Assembly (NCBI GenBank): GCA_947470515.1
Contig: CANITF010000029.1
Location: 1 to 38,686 of the forward strand
Reading direction: 5' to 3'
Source of the DNA: Flavobacteriales bacterium
GTDB taxonomy: Bacteria; Bacteroidota; Bacteroidia; Flavobacteriales_D; Crocinitomicaceae
DNA length: 38,686 bases
Position 1 is the stretch's first letter, and every line of letters starts with the position of its first letter. The position numbers and the translations under genes are program-made. Below are positions 17,048 through 26,094 of this stretch, piece by piece. The notes under the pieces were generated by a model. The model ran no database searches. It was not told where the DNA came from and saw only the letters and a program-made list of their open reading frames with translations.

Positions 17048-17524
17048 TTAACAGTTTGTTCCGAAGGCAAAAGGTAATAAATCTTTTGCAGAATTAAATA
17101 CGATGGTTTTTTCATTTTGACTTACGAGAATTACTCTATAAGACTTTTGTTGACGAATTTCTGTTTCTAACATTACTTGTCGGCAACCGCCACAAGGAGC
17201 TAAAATAGTATCAAAAGGAATTAAATCGCCATGAGCAACAATACAAATCGTTTGAACAGCTATATCTGGAAAATTTGCTCCAGTATAAAAAAGGGCAACA
17301 CGTTCCGCACATAAACCTGAAGGATAAGCGATGTTTTCTTGATTGTTCCCTAAAACTACTTCTCCATTTTCTAACAGAACGGCAGCGCCAACACTGAACT
17401 TACTATATGGCGCATAGGCCTTTTCACAAATTGAATAAGCTTTTGTAATAAGTTCTTTATCATTGATCGATAACTCTTTCCAAGAATCGAATAATTGGTA
17501 TTCTATTGTATGCTTGTGTTTCAT
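17048..17524 (-). CDS. cdd: Cytidine deaminase
   Basis: A 158-aa zinc enzyme that deaminates cytidine and deoxycytidine to uridine in pyrimidine salvage. Motifs: the YAPYSKFSVGAAVL substrate loop, C72-A-E74 (zinc ligand and proton-shuttle Glu), and P-C111-G-G-C114. This is the small tetrameric type; the C-terminus LLPFAFGTNC matches the usual LLPxxF ending. An in-frame TTG further upstream at 17545 falls inside the -7 promoter box, so the ATG at 17524 is taken as the start. The next genes on the strand are the broken TPR-like remnant and the DUF3298 lipoprotein. Confidence 0.95.
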   Translation of the reverse strand: MKHKHTIEYQLFDSWKELSINDKELITKAYSICEKAYAPYSKFSVGAAVLLENGEVVLGNNQENIAYPSGLCAERVALFYTGANFPDIAVQTICIVAHGDLIPFDTILAPCGGCRQVMLETEIRQQKSYRVILVSQNEKTIVFNSAKDLLPFAFGTNC

Positions 17525-17542
17525 TTCTGTAATTATTGTTAT

Positions 17543-17550
17543 CAAAACTA
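17543..17550 (-). promoter_or_regulatory. Bacteroidota -7 promoter element of cdd (TAGTTTTG)
   Basis: Perfect TAnnTTTG match on the minus strand, 18 nt before the chosen cdd ATG; it rules out the upstream TTG as a start. Confidence 0.55.
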
Positions 17551-17658
17551 ATCAAAAGCTACATTTAACGAGCATTTCAGTGAATTTTTAAAGAATTCGT
17601 TTAAAATAGCTTAGTTTGGTTTGTGCAATTGGTCGAATAATTCTAATTTTACAGCTCT

Positions 17659-18963
17659 ATGATTCAATACAAAAAAGTTGCATTCTATACACTCGGTTGT
17701 AAATTAAATTTCTCTGAAACATCAACAATTTCAAGGTCATTTGAAGATGGTGGATATGCAAAAGTTGAATTCGAAGAAACACCTGACATTTTTGTGATTA
17801 ACACCTGTTCTGTTACTGAAAATGCAGATAAAAAATGCAAGCAATTAGTCAAAAAAGCATTAAAGATAAATCCTGATGGTTTTGTGGCAATCATTGGCTG
17901 TTTTGCGCAATTAAAACCAATTGAAATAAGTCAAATTCCTGGAGTAGATTTAGTTTTAGGTGCAAATGAAAAATTCAATATCATCGAGCACATTGAAAAA
18001 CTGAATCAGAAACAAGAAGAAACTATTGTATCTTTTGAGTCAATCAAAAAAACAGAAGATTTCATTCCTGCATTTTCAATTGGCGACAGAACGCGTTCAT
18101 TTTTGAAAATTCAAGATGGTTGTGATTATTTCTGTACGTTTTGCACCATTCCTTTGGCAAGAGGGAAAAGTAGAAATGCATCAATAGTTAGCACGTTAAA
18201 AGAAGCTGAAAAAATAGGAAAAACGGTTATCAAAGAAGTCGTTTTAACGGGCGTAAATATTGGGGATTTTGGTCAAGGAGGAGATGAAACGTTTTTTGAT
18301 TTAGTGAAGGAATTAGATACCGTTGAGGGAATTGATCGTTACAGAATTTCATCGATTGAACCAAATTTATTGAGCAACGAAATAATACATTTTTGCCTGA
18401 ACGAATCCAAGCATTTTGTGCCTCATTTTCACATTCCTTTGCAATCAGGAAGTAATCGTTTACTAAAAGCAATGCGCAGAAAGTATTTAAAAGAATTATA
18501 CGCCGAACGTGTAGCTTATATTAAATCTTTGAGACCTGACACGTGTATTGGCGTGGATGTAATTATTGGATTCCCAGGAGAAACGGATGAGGAATTCCTT
18601 GAAACAATGGATTTCTTAAAAGATATCGATATTTCATATTTACACGTTTTCACTTATTCAGAAAGAGCAAATACCACAGCCTTAAAACTAGGAGATCCCG
18701 TTCCAATGTCGGTTCGAAAAGAACGCAGCAAGCAGTTACACATACTTTCCGACAAGAAAAAACGTGCCTTCTATGAACAAAATATAGGCTCTACTAGAAC
18801 TGTTTTATTTGAAAACGAAGAGGACAATGGAATCATGTATGGATTTACAGAGAATTATGTAAAAGTTAAATTTCCGTTTGATTCAGCACTCATCAACACT
18901 TTTCAAACTGTAACGCTGACAGAAATTGATCGTGATGGGATTATGAAATGTACCCTACAGTGA
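17659..18963 (+). CDS. mtaB: tRNA t6A37 methylthiotransferase MtaB
   Basis: A 434-aa radical-SAM enzyme that converts t6A37 to ms2t6A37 in ANN-decoding tRNAs. The N-terminal UPF0004 domain has its three cluster cysteines (GC14KLNFSE, NTCSVTENADKKC, IGCFAQ). The radical-SAM cluster motif is C155-DYF-C159-TF-C162, followed by IPLARGKSRN. The C-terminus is a TRAM domain (about 370-434). The GCKLNFSE start and CTIPLARG distinguish it from MiaB and RimO. It transcribes away from cdd (divergent), with a plausible but imperfect promoter region in the 134 bp between them. Confidence 0.95.
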   Translation: MIQYKKVAFYTLGCKLNFSETSTISRSFEDGGYAKVEFEETPDIFVINTCSVTENADKKCKQLVKKALKINPDGFVAIIGCFAQLKPIEISQIPGVDLVLGANEKFNIIEHIEKLNQKQEETIVSFESIKKTEDFIPAFSIGDRTRSFLKIQDGCDYFCTFCTIPLARGKSRNASIVSTLKEAEKIGKTVIKEVVLTGVNIGDFGQGGDETFFDLVKELDTVEGIDRYRISSIEPNLLSNEIIHFCLNESKHFVPHFHIPLQSGSNRLLKAMRRKYLKELYAERVAYIKSLRPDTCIGVDVIIGFPGETDEEFLETMDFLKDIDISYLHVFTYSERANTTALKLGDPVPMSVRKERSKQLHILSDKKKRAFYEQNIGSTRTVLFENEEDNGIMYGFTENYVKVKFPFDSALINTFQTVTLTEIDRDGIMKCTLQ

Positions 18964-19215
18964 ACAGATTCCCAATACTTAATTCAATTTAAACACATAG
19001 ACACATAGTTCACATAGGTTATTTGTAGCTTGCAACTAATAACTCATCACTCTTTCTCAACTACATAGGTAAATAGATCACAAAGGAGAATCTAATTCTT
19101 AATTTGCAATAGTAACTTATCACTCCTAATTCATCACTTAATAACTCATCACTTGTAACTTGTAACTTGTAACTTGTAATTCGCAACTAATAGCTTGCTA
19201 CGATCAACGATCAAC
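18964..19215. repeat. Gene-free stretch of short degenerate tandem words
   Basis: This 252-bp gap between mtaB and mnmD has no reading frame of note. It begins with three CACATAG-type copies (about 18994-19018). It then holds repeated ACTCATCAC, TAACTTAT and similar words, four perfect 7-bp units ACTTGTA (19151-19178), and CGATCAACGATCAACTCAT near the end. The pattern looks like slippage-grown low-complexity sequence. The mnmD gene reads towards it, so it may lie in the 3' end of that transcript. Confidence 0.7.
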
Positions 19216-19881
19216 TCATAACTTAACCGCTCTCGTCATTTCCCTTTTTCCCGGAGGACCCGGTAATCCTTCTACTTTAAATCCCAAAGATTTTAAATCG
19301 CGTTTCATTTGTCCCTTTGCGCAATACGTAACAAGAATTCCATTCGGTTTTAACATGTCGTGCATTTTCTTTAAAACATCGATTGTCCATACCTCTTTCT
19401 GAACTTTCGGCCCAAAAGCATCAAAGAAAATAAGATCAACTGAAGAATTCAAAGGTTGGTAATCTTGTATTTTTAAATGAATTTTTTGAAATGTGAAATT
19501 CGGGTGTAAAATGTGCTTTTCGCTCCATGGCAATGAATGCATCAATGAAAATGATTCAGTAAATTGCTCATTAACCAATGATTCGTAGTTAATTTCTTTG
19601 ATTAATTTTAATTCTACAGGAAAAGCTTCAATTCCAATATAATTAATCTGCTTTTCCGAATTAACTGCCTCAACTAGTGTCAATAAAGCATTTAATCCAG
19701 TTCCAAAACCCATTTCAAAAACTTTAATTTCATCGTTAAAATTGATTGTCCGAATTCCATTTTGAATAAAAACATGTAACGCTTCTTGCAGCGCCCCATT
19801 CGTGGAATGATAATTTTCATCCATTTCTGGAATGTAAATCGTTTTTGAACCATCAGCTGTAAGAATGACTTCTCTTTTCAT
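19216..19881 (-). CDS. mnmD: tRNA 5-aminomethyl-2-thiouridine-34 methyltransferase MnmD
   Basis: A 221-aa SAM-dependent methyltransferase, the stand-alone equivalent of the MnmC methyltransferase half, completing mnm5s2U at tRNA wobble position 34. Motifs: LTADGSKTIYIPEMDENYHS, the SAM loop EMGFGTGLNALL, IEAFPVEL, FFDAFGPKVQKEVW, and the terminal GLPGPPGKREMTRA. The FAD-oxidase half of MnmC is absent, as in other stand-alone MnmD proteins. An ATG 15 nt upstream lies in or before the -7 box, so the ATG at 19881 is used, only 4 nt past that box. The gene is divergent from dnaB. Confidence 0.93.
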   Translation of the reverse strand: MKREVILTADGSKTIYIPEMDENYHSTNGALQEALHVFIQNGIRTINFNDEIKVFEMGFGTGLNALLTLVEAVNSEKQINYIGIEAFPVELKLIKEINYESLVNEQFTESFSLMHSLPWSEKHILHPNFTFQKIHLKIQDYQPLNSSVDLIFFDAFGPKVQKEVWTIDVLKKMHDMLKPNGILVTYCAKGQMKRDLKSLGFKVEGLPGPPGKREMTRAVKL

Positions 19882-19885
19882 TTTA

Positions 19886-19893
19886 CAAAAATA
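19886..19893 (-). promoter_or_regulatory. Bacteroidota -7 promoter element of mnmD (TATTTTTG)
   Basis: Perfect TAnnTTTG on the minus strand, followed by TAAA and then the mnmD ATG. The 4-nt gap predicts a leaderless or nearly leaderless mRNA. Confidence 0.55.
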
Positions 19894-19896
19894 CAT

Positions 19897-20203
19897 TTTG
19901 AAAGTAAGTCATCTCCTTATTACCCTCCAAACTTTTTCTGTACACTAAAGAATGACACTTTTTCTATAGATTAAACAAAATATTTAGGAAATGTATCCGC
20001 GCATTTCAGCGAAAACAGAGGGGAAAAATGAAAAAATAATTCAGCAAAAAACGCTGACTAACACTAATGGAATCATTGCTTTTAATTTTATTTTTTATAA
20101 ACTTAATACGGAGAAATATACTATTAACAATTGTTGAAAACTAGTATTTATATCTTTTTAAGAAAGTTTTGCAAAAGCATTTGAATCGAGCCGATTGATT
20201 TTC
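19897..20203. other. Gene-free divergent mnmD-dnaB region with nested inverted repeat
   Basis: About 300 bp with no convincing gene. At 20118-20147 ATACTA and TAGTAT flank a perfect AACAATTGTT core (20126-20135), a possible operator upstream of the dnaB promoter. A small TCAGC/GCTGA hairpin lies near 20042-20058. The rest is plain AT-rich sequence. Confidence 0.45.
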
Positions 20204-20211
20204 TATCTTTG
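20181..20211 (+). promoter_or_regulatory. dnaB promoter: TTG - 20 nt - TATCTTTG
   Basis: TTG at 20181-20183 and TATCTTTG at 20204-20211 are separated by 20 nt, within the 17-23 nt usual for the primary Bacteroidota sigma factor. The dnaB ATG follows the -7 box after only 4 nt (CTAA), predicting leaderless or nearly leaderless transcription. Confidence 0.75.
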
Positions 20212-20215
20212 CTAA

Positions 20216-21784
20216 ATGGATAATCAACCCGAAAATAGCAGAAAACCAATCACAAGGGTTAAAAACACCAATACATTAGCAAATGATCTTGGTAAAATTC
20301 CGCCTCAAGCTGTAGATTTAGAACAAGCTGTTCTTGGCGCAATGATGCTTGAGAAAAATGCCGTCACAGATACCATCGATATTTTGATGCCGAGCAGTTT
20401 TTATGATCCTAAACACCAATTCATTTACAATGCTATTCGGGAATTATTTGGTAGTTCTGTTCCAATTGATCTTTTAACGGTAATCAACAAATTAAAGCAA
20501 AACGGCGAATTAGAAGCATCTGGTGGAGCAGTTTATATATCTCAACTAACAAGTAGAATTGCTTCAACAGCACACGTTGAGTTTCACGCGAGAATAATTT
20601 CTGAAAAACACATCAAACGAGAATTAATTCGAATGAGCAGCGAAGTAATTCGTGATGCTTATGACGATACGAATGATGTTTTTGACGTTTTGAACAAAGC
20701 CGAAAGCGAACTTTTTAAAATCGCTGAAAACAACATGGGGAAAGATGTTTCTACCATGCAAAATGTTGTTAAACAAGCAATTGAAGAGATTGAAAAAGCT
20801 TCACAAAATACAGACGGAATTTCTGGCGTTGCAACCGGATTCTTCGATTTAGATAAAATTACATCTGGTTGGCAAAAATCAGATATGATTGTGATTGCAG
20901 CACGACCAGCGATGGGAAAAACAGCTTTTGTTCTTTCAATGGCTCGGAATTCAGCAGTAGATCACAAAAAGGGTGTTGCAATATTCTCACTTGAGATGTC
21001 AGCTGTGCAACTTGTAAAACGTTTAATCGCTTCCGAAACAAGATTAAGTGCAGAGAAATTAAGGAAAGGTGATTTACGTGAACACGAATTCCAACAATTG
21101 CATTCTAGAATCACAAAACTTGCCACAGCTCCAATCTATATTGATGATAGTCCTGGAATTAGTGTATTTGATTTACGTGCAAAATGCCGTCGATTAAAAA
21201 TGCAATACAACATCGATATGGTCATAATCGATTATTTGCAATTGATGACTGCTGGCGGCACTAAAGGTTCTGGAAATCGTGAACAAGAAATTTCTACAAT
21301 TTCCCGTTCAATTAAAGAAATAGCCAAAGAATTAAATATTCCAATCATCGCTTTGTCACAATTAAGTCGTTCAGTTGAACAACGTGGAGGTGATAAACGA
21401 CCTGTTCTTTCCGACCTTCGCGAATCTGGTGCAATCGAGCAAGATGCAGATATCGTTTCATTTATTTACAGACCAGAATATTATGGTTTGATGGAAGATG
21501 AGGAAGGGAATTCTAATCAAGGAGTGAGTGAAATCATTATTGCTAAACACAGAAATGGTGCACTAGATCGTGTACGACTCCGTTTTATTGGAGAATATGC
21601 ACGATTTGATAATTTAGAAACTTATAATGAAGATATTAATGTTCCAGCTCATACAAGTTTAAATGCCAGTACTGATTTTGATGAACCTAGTCCAGCAAGT
21701 TATACGATTGCAAGTAAAATGAATTCATTTGATGACAATGCCGTTGATTTTAATAAATCCTTAGATGACGAAACGCCATTTTAA
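20216..21784 (+). CDS. dnaB: Replicative DNA helicase DnaB
   Basis: A 522-aa hexameric helicase that unwinds the chromosome at the fork. The N-terminal domain (about 28-130) begins PPQAVDLEQAVLGAMMLE, and the RecA-like core has Walker A at about 228-238 (ARPAMGKTAF). Walker B is in DMVIIDYLQLM, followed by QEISTISRSIKEIAKELNIP, the ALSQLSRSVEQR loop, the LRESGAIEQDADIV segment and the AKHRNG arginine-finger region. No intein is present. The acidic tail of about 60 residues (to DDETPF) is typical of Bacteroidota. The start at 20216 gives the expected N-terminus. Confidence 0.97.
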   Translation: MDNQPENSRKPITRVKNTNTLANDLGKIPPQAVDLEQAVLGAMMLEKNAVTDTIDILMPSSFYDPKHQFIYNAIRELFGSSVPIDLLTVINKLKQNGELEASGGAVYISQLTSRIASTAHVEFHARIISEKHIKRELIRMSSEVIRDAYDDTNDVFDVLNKAESELFKIAENNMGKDVSTMQNVVKQAIEEIEKASQNTDGISGVATGFFDLDKITSGWQKSDMIVIAARPAMGKTAFVLSMARNSAVDHKKGVAIFSLEMSAVQLVKRLIASETRLSAEKLRKGDLREHEFQQLHSRITKLATAPIYIDDSPGISVFDLRAKCRRLKMQYNIDMVIIDYLQLMTAGGTKGSGNREQEISTISRSIKEIAKELNIPIIALSQLSRSVEQRGGDKRPVLSDLRESGAIEQDADIVSFIYRPEYYGLMEDEEGNSNQGVSEIIIAKHRNGALDRVRLRFIGEYARFDNLETYNEDINVPAHTSLNASTDFDEPSPASYTIASKMNSFDDNAVDFNKSLDDETPF

Positions 21785-21826
21785 GAATGGATTGATAGTT
21801 GGTATTCAAAATTGAAAATAGTTAAC

Positions 21827-23092
21827 ATGCGGTATATAATTATCATCTTCTTTTTAATCTCAATTCCCTTTAAAGGCTTATCAACGCAGATTATCATTCC
21901 AATGGATGATTCTCAGTCAGACCATTTAAAAGCATATGGAATTGCGTTTTGGGCACTTGAAAACAGTGTCACAATTGAATGGCTTTTAAATTACCGAGGT
22001 GGATCATTTTTAGTTCCTCATTTAAGAGCTTTGGAAGAAGAACTTGTCTTGAGAAATGTTAAATATGAAGTTTTAGCTGACGGACAAGTCAATCAAATTA
22101 GAAATCAAATTGCAAATCCTGAGGTGAACATGGAAATTGTTCAACTTGAAAAAGCTCCTAAAATTGCCGTTTACACACCACGTGGAAAGCAACCTTGGGA
22201 TGATGCTGTGACCCTAGTATTAGAATATGCTGAAATTCCCTATGAAAAAATATACGATTCAGCAATTGTAATGGGCATGCTGCCAAAATATGATTGGTTG
22301 CATTTACACCACGAAGATTTCACAGGTCAATATGGAAAGTTTTATTCTGCTTATCGCTCCTTTCCTTGGTATCAGCAACAAGTTGAAGATGCTGAAGCAG
22401 ATGCAAAAATGCTTGGTTTTAAAAAGGTATCTGAATTAAAACTAGCTGTTGCGACAAACATTAAAAACTTTGTCATTGGAGGGGGTTTTCTGTTTACTAT
22501 GTGCAGTGGAACAGATAGTTTTGATGTTGCTCTAGCGGCGCACGAAACAGATATTTGTGAACAAATGTTTGATGGAGATGGCACTGATCCAAAATGCCAA
22601 GAAAAACTAGATTTTGCAAATACTTTTGCGTTCGAAAATTTCAAATTAGAAAGAGATCCACTGATGTACGAATATTCTAACATTGATGGAACGGATATTC
22701 ACCGTCAGCAAAGAGTAACAGAAGCAACAGATAAATTTACCTTATTTGATTTCTCCGCAAAATGGGATATTGTTCCTACCATGTTAACACAATGTCATAC
22801 AACTGTGATTGATGGTTTTATGGGACAAACAACAGACTTTAGAAAAGATTTAATCAAACCAAATGTTTTAATTCTTGGTGAAAATAAGGCGTTAGAAACA
22901 GCTCGTTACTTGCACGGAGAAATGGGTCAAGGAACTTGGACTTTCTATGGTGGACACGATCCTGAGGATTACGAGCATAAAGTAGGTGATCCCCCAACAG
23001 ATTTAAATCTGCATCCAAATTCTCCCGGATATCGATTGATTTTAAATAATATACTATTTCCAGCCGCAAAAAAGAAGAAAAGAAAAACGTAA
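21827..23092 (+). CDS. Exported GATase-like protein (family often labelled asparagine synthetase B)
   Basis: A 421-aa protein with a signal peptide (MRYIIIIFFLISIPFKGLSTQ). I recall the family being labelled asparagine synthetase B in Bacteroidota databases, but it has neither the N-terminal Cys glutaminase nor the PPi-loop synthetase motif, so the label is doubtful. Seen: DDSQSDHLKAYGIAFWALE, LLNYRGGSF, then a Rossmann-like part (APKIAVYTPRGKQPWDDAVT, KYDWLHLHHEDF), GGGFLFTMCSGTDSFDVALAA with a possible nucleophile Cys, and HGEMGQGTWTFYGGHDPED. That resembles a class-I amidotransferase/ThuA-like fold with an N-terminal extension. It is probably periplasmic. The ATG at 21827 is chosen over a TTG at 21812; it lies about 40 bp after dnaB. 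Confidence 0.7.
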   Translation: MRYIIIIFFLISIPFKGLSTQIIIPMDDSQSDHLKAYGIAFWALENSVTIEWLLNYRGGSFLVPHLRALEEELVLRNVKYEVLADGQVNQIRNQIANPEVNMEIVQLEKAPKIAVYTPRGKQPWDDAVTLVLEYAEIPYEKIYDSAIVMGMLPKYDWLHLHHEDFTGQYGKFYSAYRSFPWYQQQVEDAEADAKMLGFKKVSELKLAVATNIKNFVIGGGFLFTMCSGTDSFDVALAAHETDICEQMFDGDGTDPKCQEKLDFANTFAFENFKLERDPLMYEYSNIDGTDIHRQQRVTEATDKFTLFDFSAKWDIVPTMLTQCHTTVIDGFMGQTTDFRKDLIKPNVLILGENKALETARYLHGEMGQGTWTFYGGHDPEDYEHKVGDPPTDLNLHPNSPGYRLILNNILFPAAKKKKRKT

Positions 23093-23153
23093 AGTTTTTT
23101 ATCAATTCTAAGGATTTTTATTTTAAATTGGCAGGAACTTTTAAACTGCTAAA

Positions 23154-26081
23154 ATGAAAAAAATCTACTTTCTACTAATACTTTTAGTATCATTCAATTA
23201 TTCTTATTCTCAGCAAAACGTTGAAAAAGAAACGAATAAGTCCCAAAATATAAATGCTAAAAAGCTTGGTGCTCTGCCAAACTCAAGTAAAACTATTCAA
23301 GAAAAAACAAATGAAAAGCCAAGTGGTTTTGGGAATCACACCTGCAAAACGCACGAACTAACAGAAAAACATTATGCTGAACGTGGAATTTTAAAAGAGT
23401 TCAATGACGATTATGAAAGTGCTACGGCGGAAATAAAAGGTCCTCAAATTATTAAAACTCCAGGTGTAAATAATATTTCTGTAATATTTCATGTTGTTTA
23501 TAATCCAAATAATCCTGCAGAAAATGTATCGAATGCGCTAATTATGCAAGTTTTTGAAGACATTCAAGAAGATTATCAATTATTAAATACTAATGCATCA
23601 AATGCACGCAGTTCTTTTGGATTTGTTCCTGCTGATGCGAATATTAATTTTTGTTTAGCAACTCAAACTGCAGCTGGTGTTCCATTGTCAGAAGTTGGTG
23701 TTATTCGCGTTTCAACAGCCGAAGATTGGTACGATTCAAATAATGGTGAAGAGAACAAAATGAAAGCGTCTGCCACAGGAGGTTCTCAAATTTGGAATAG
23801 AAACAACTATTTGAATGTTTGGATTTGTGATATTTCAAATGGCGCTAATTCAGGAACAGCTGGTTATGCTTATCGTCCAACAACGTCATTCCTTCCTTCT
23901 TCAAGTATTGATGGAATTGTGCTTGATTATAATTTAGGGATGAACAATGAAAATGTTTTAACACATGAAATTGGTCATTTTTTAGGATTGGATCATACTT
24001 GGGGCGGTTCTGGAAGTTGTTCAATGGATGATGGATTTACGGATACTCCAAATACAGCAGGACCTTCATTCAATTATGCTGGTTCTTGTTCTGGAAACCA
24101 ATCAACATGTTCTGGTATTCAAACCCAATATGAGAATTATATGGATTATAGCAATTGTACTGTAATGTTTACACAGAATCAAGCTAGTTTTATGCTTGTT
24201 ATTTTATCTGGTATTAGAGGTTCGCTGCTATTATCTTCTGGTTGTAATCCAGTAAACGCTCCGCCAGTCGCAGATTTCAACGCAGATTTAAGTCCGCCGA
24301 TTATTGTTCCAGCTGGTGGTTCTGTAAATTTCTTTGACCTATCTTCAAATGTTCCGACCAGTTGGACTTGGAATTTTGGAGGTGGAGCAACAAATCAATC
24401 TGTTCAAAATCCATCTGTTACGTTTAATACTGTAGGAACATACACTGTTACTTTAACAGCTTCTAATGGTTACGGGAGCGATCAGGAAGTGAAAACTGCA
24501 TATGTGCAAGTTGTAGCGGCTGCTGCTGGAACAGCTTGTGATACGTTAAGAAATTATCTTCCTTTAACCGAAGCAGAAGCATACTATAATTGGTCAACTG
24601 GATGGGGATTCTTTCCAGGTCATGGTAGATATACAACAACACCTCAGTCTCAAATCTACCAATATGCCGATAGATTTACTGCGCCTGCAACTACCTTTGT
24701 TAGAAGATTACGTTTTCCTATCGCTAAAGCTGTAAATCAAAGTGGTGCTGGTTTCATGAAAATCAGAATACAAACTGATGTTGCAGGCAGTCCAGGCGCC
24801 GTATCAGGTGTTGATACATTATTAATTTCCGATATGAATGCTGGATTCTATAATGAATTCGACTTTACAACCCCAGTTTCTGTAACTGGAAATTTCTGGG
24901 TTACCTTCGAAATGTTCTATGGCTCACCACAAGATTCTATTTCTTTGTATTGTGTAGATTTTAATTATAGAAATGGCACTATTGCTACAGGTTTAAATAC
25001 AATGAAATGTTATTATGGAGGAGCTACTAGTACTACTGGTGTATGGCATGTTCCAACAGATATAAACCCAATTTGCAAATCAAGTCTTTGGTTGGATGTT
25101 TTAACTTCAAATGGTCCAGCACCTGTGGCTGATTTCACCTTCTCAGAAAGTCAAGTTTGTGCAGGTGGTCAAATTACTGTAAATGGCTCTTCTTCAACAA
25201 ATACAACTAATTATTATTGGTATATAACAGATGATCCATTTACAACTGTAATTTCTCAAAGTGTTGCTGCAGGAAATAATTTTACTTTTCCGACTGCGGC
25301 TAACAGACGAATCTATTTATTTGCGGACGGTTCATGTATGACAGACGGACTGTATTTACCTGTTGTTGTTAATGCGGTCCCTACTGCTACTGTTGTAAGT
25401 GCAAATACAACATGTGGTGTCAATAACGGTTCTATAACGATAACAAATCCTTTGGGAGGAAATACGCCAAACTACACTTACAGTATTGATGGCATAAACT
25501 ATCAAGTTTCCGGTTCATTTACAAATTTAGCGCCTGGAACTTACACTGTTTATATTCTTACTCCAGGTGATAATTGTATAAAAACATATACAAAGGTTAT
25601 AACCGCTTCTACAGAATTGGTGGCGACAGTTAGCCCAAGTGTTACTATTTGTCCGGGTGATTCACCTACCTTAACTGCAAGCGGAGGAACAGGCTATACG
25701 TGGTATGATGGGTCCACAAATATTGGCACTACAGCATCAATTACGGTTACTCCAACAGCAACAAGTCAATATAGCTGTGTTGTAACAGATGGAACTTGTC
25801 AAGCAACAGTTTATACCTATGTTACAGTTGATGTTTGTGGTGGAATAGATGAATTATCCTCCCAGGTTAATATTTACCCTAATCCAACTAATGGCGTCTT
25901 CACAATTGAAGTTCCAGGTGATTTCAGCTACAAATTGTATGATTCAAGAGGCAGATTAATTGCAAATGGCAAAGCAAATGAACTAGTGGATTTATCGATA
26001 AAATCATACGACAGTGGTATTTACTTCATTGATATCTCAACCGATAAGTATGAAAATACCTTTAAAATTGTCAAAAAGTAA
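23154..26081 (+). CDS. Secreted M43 (pappalysin-like) metalloprotease, T9SS type A cargo
   Basis: A 975-aa secreted zinc protease. The signal peptide ends SYSQ (about residue 20). After a propeptide of about 100 residues with a Cys (HTCKTHE), the M43 domain (about 105-365) has the zinc motif H271-E-I-G-H275-F-L-G-L-D-H281 and the Met-turn M330-D-Y. A PKD domain follows (about 372-455: SWTWNFGGG, YTVTLTASNGYGSD). Next come a jelly-roll-like region and two or more Ig-like modules (ITVNGSSS, GSFTNLAPGTYTVYI, CPGDSPTLTASGGTGYTWYDG). The C-terminal type A sorting domain (about 905-975) reads IYPNPTNGVFTIEV through GIYFIDIS and ends FKIVKK. It is exported by T9SS and probably degrades external protein. 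Confidence 0.94.
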   Translation: MKKIYFLLILLVSFNYSYSQQNVEKETNKSQNINAKKLGALPNSSKTIQEKTNEKPSGFGNHTCKTHELTEKHYAERGILKEFNDDYESATAEIKGPQIIKTPGVNNISVIFHVVYNPNNPAENVSNALIMQVFEDIQEDYQLLNTNASNARSSFGFVPADANINFCLATQTAAGVPLSEVGVIRVSTAEDWYDSNNGEENKMKASATGGSQIWNRNNYLNVWICDISNGANSGTAGYAYRPTTSFLPSSSIDGIVLDYNLGMNNENVLTHEIGHFLGLDHTWGGSGSCSMDDGFTDTPNTAGPSFNYAGSCSGNQSTCSGIQTQYENYMDYSNCTVMFTQNQASFMLVILSGIRGSLLLSSGCNPVNAPPVADFNADLSPPIIVPAGGSVNFFDLSSNVPTSWTWNFGGGATNQSVQNPSVTFNTVGTYTVTLTASNGYGSDQEVKTAYVQVVAAAAGTACDTLRNYLPLTEAEAYYNWSTGWGFFPGHGRYTTTPQSQIYQYADRFTAPATTFVRRLRFPIAKAVNQSGAGFMKIRIQTDVAGSPGAVSGVDTLLISDMNAGFYNEFDFTTPVSVTGNFWVTFEMFYGSPQDSISLYCVDFNYRNGTIATGLNTMKCYYGGATSTTGVWHVPTDINPICKSSLWLDVLTSNGPAPVADFTFSESQVCAGGQITVNGSSSTNTTNYYWYITDDPFTTVISQSVAAGNNFTFPTAANRRIYLFADGSCMTDGLYLPVVVNAVPTATVVSANTTCGVNNGSITITNPLGGNTPNYTYSIDGINYQVSGSFTNLAPGTYTVYILTPGDNCIKTYTKVITASTELVATVSPSVTICPGDSPTLTASGGTGYTWYDGSTNIGTTASITVTPTATSQYSCVVTDGTCQATVYTYVTVDVCGGIDELSSQVNIYPNPTNGVFTIEVPGDFSYKLYDSRGRLIANGKANELVDLSIKSYDSGIYFIDISTDKYENTFKIVKK

Positions 26082-26094
26082 TACAAAATAAATT

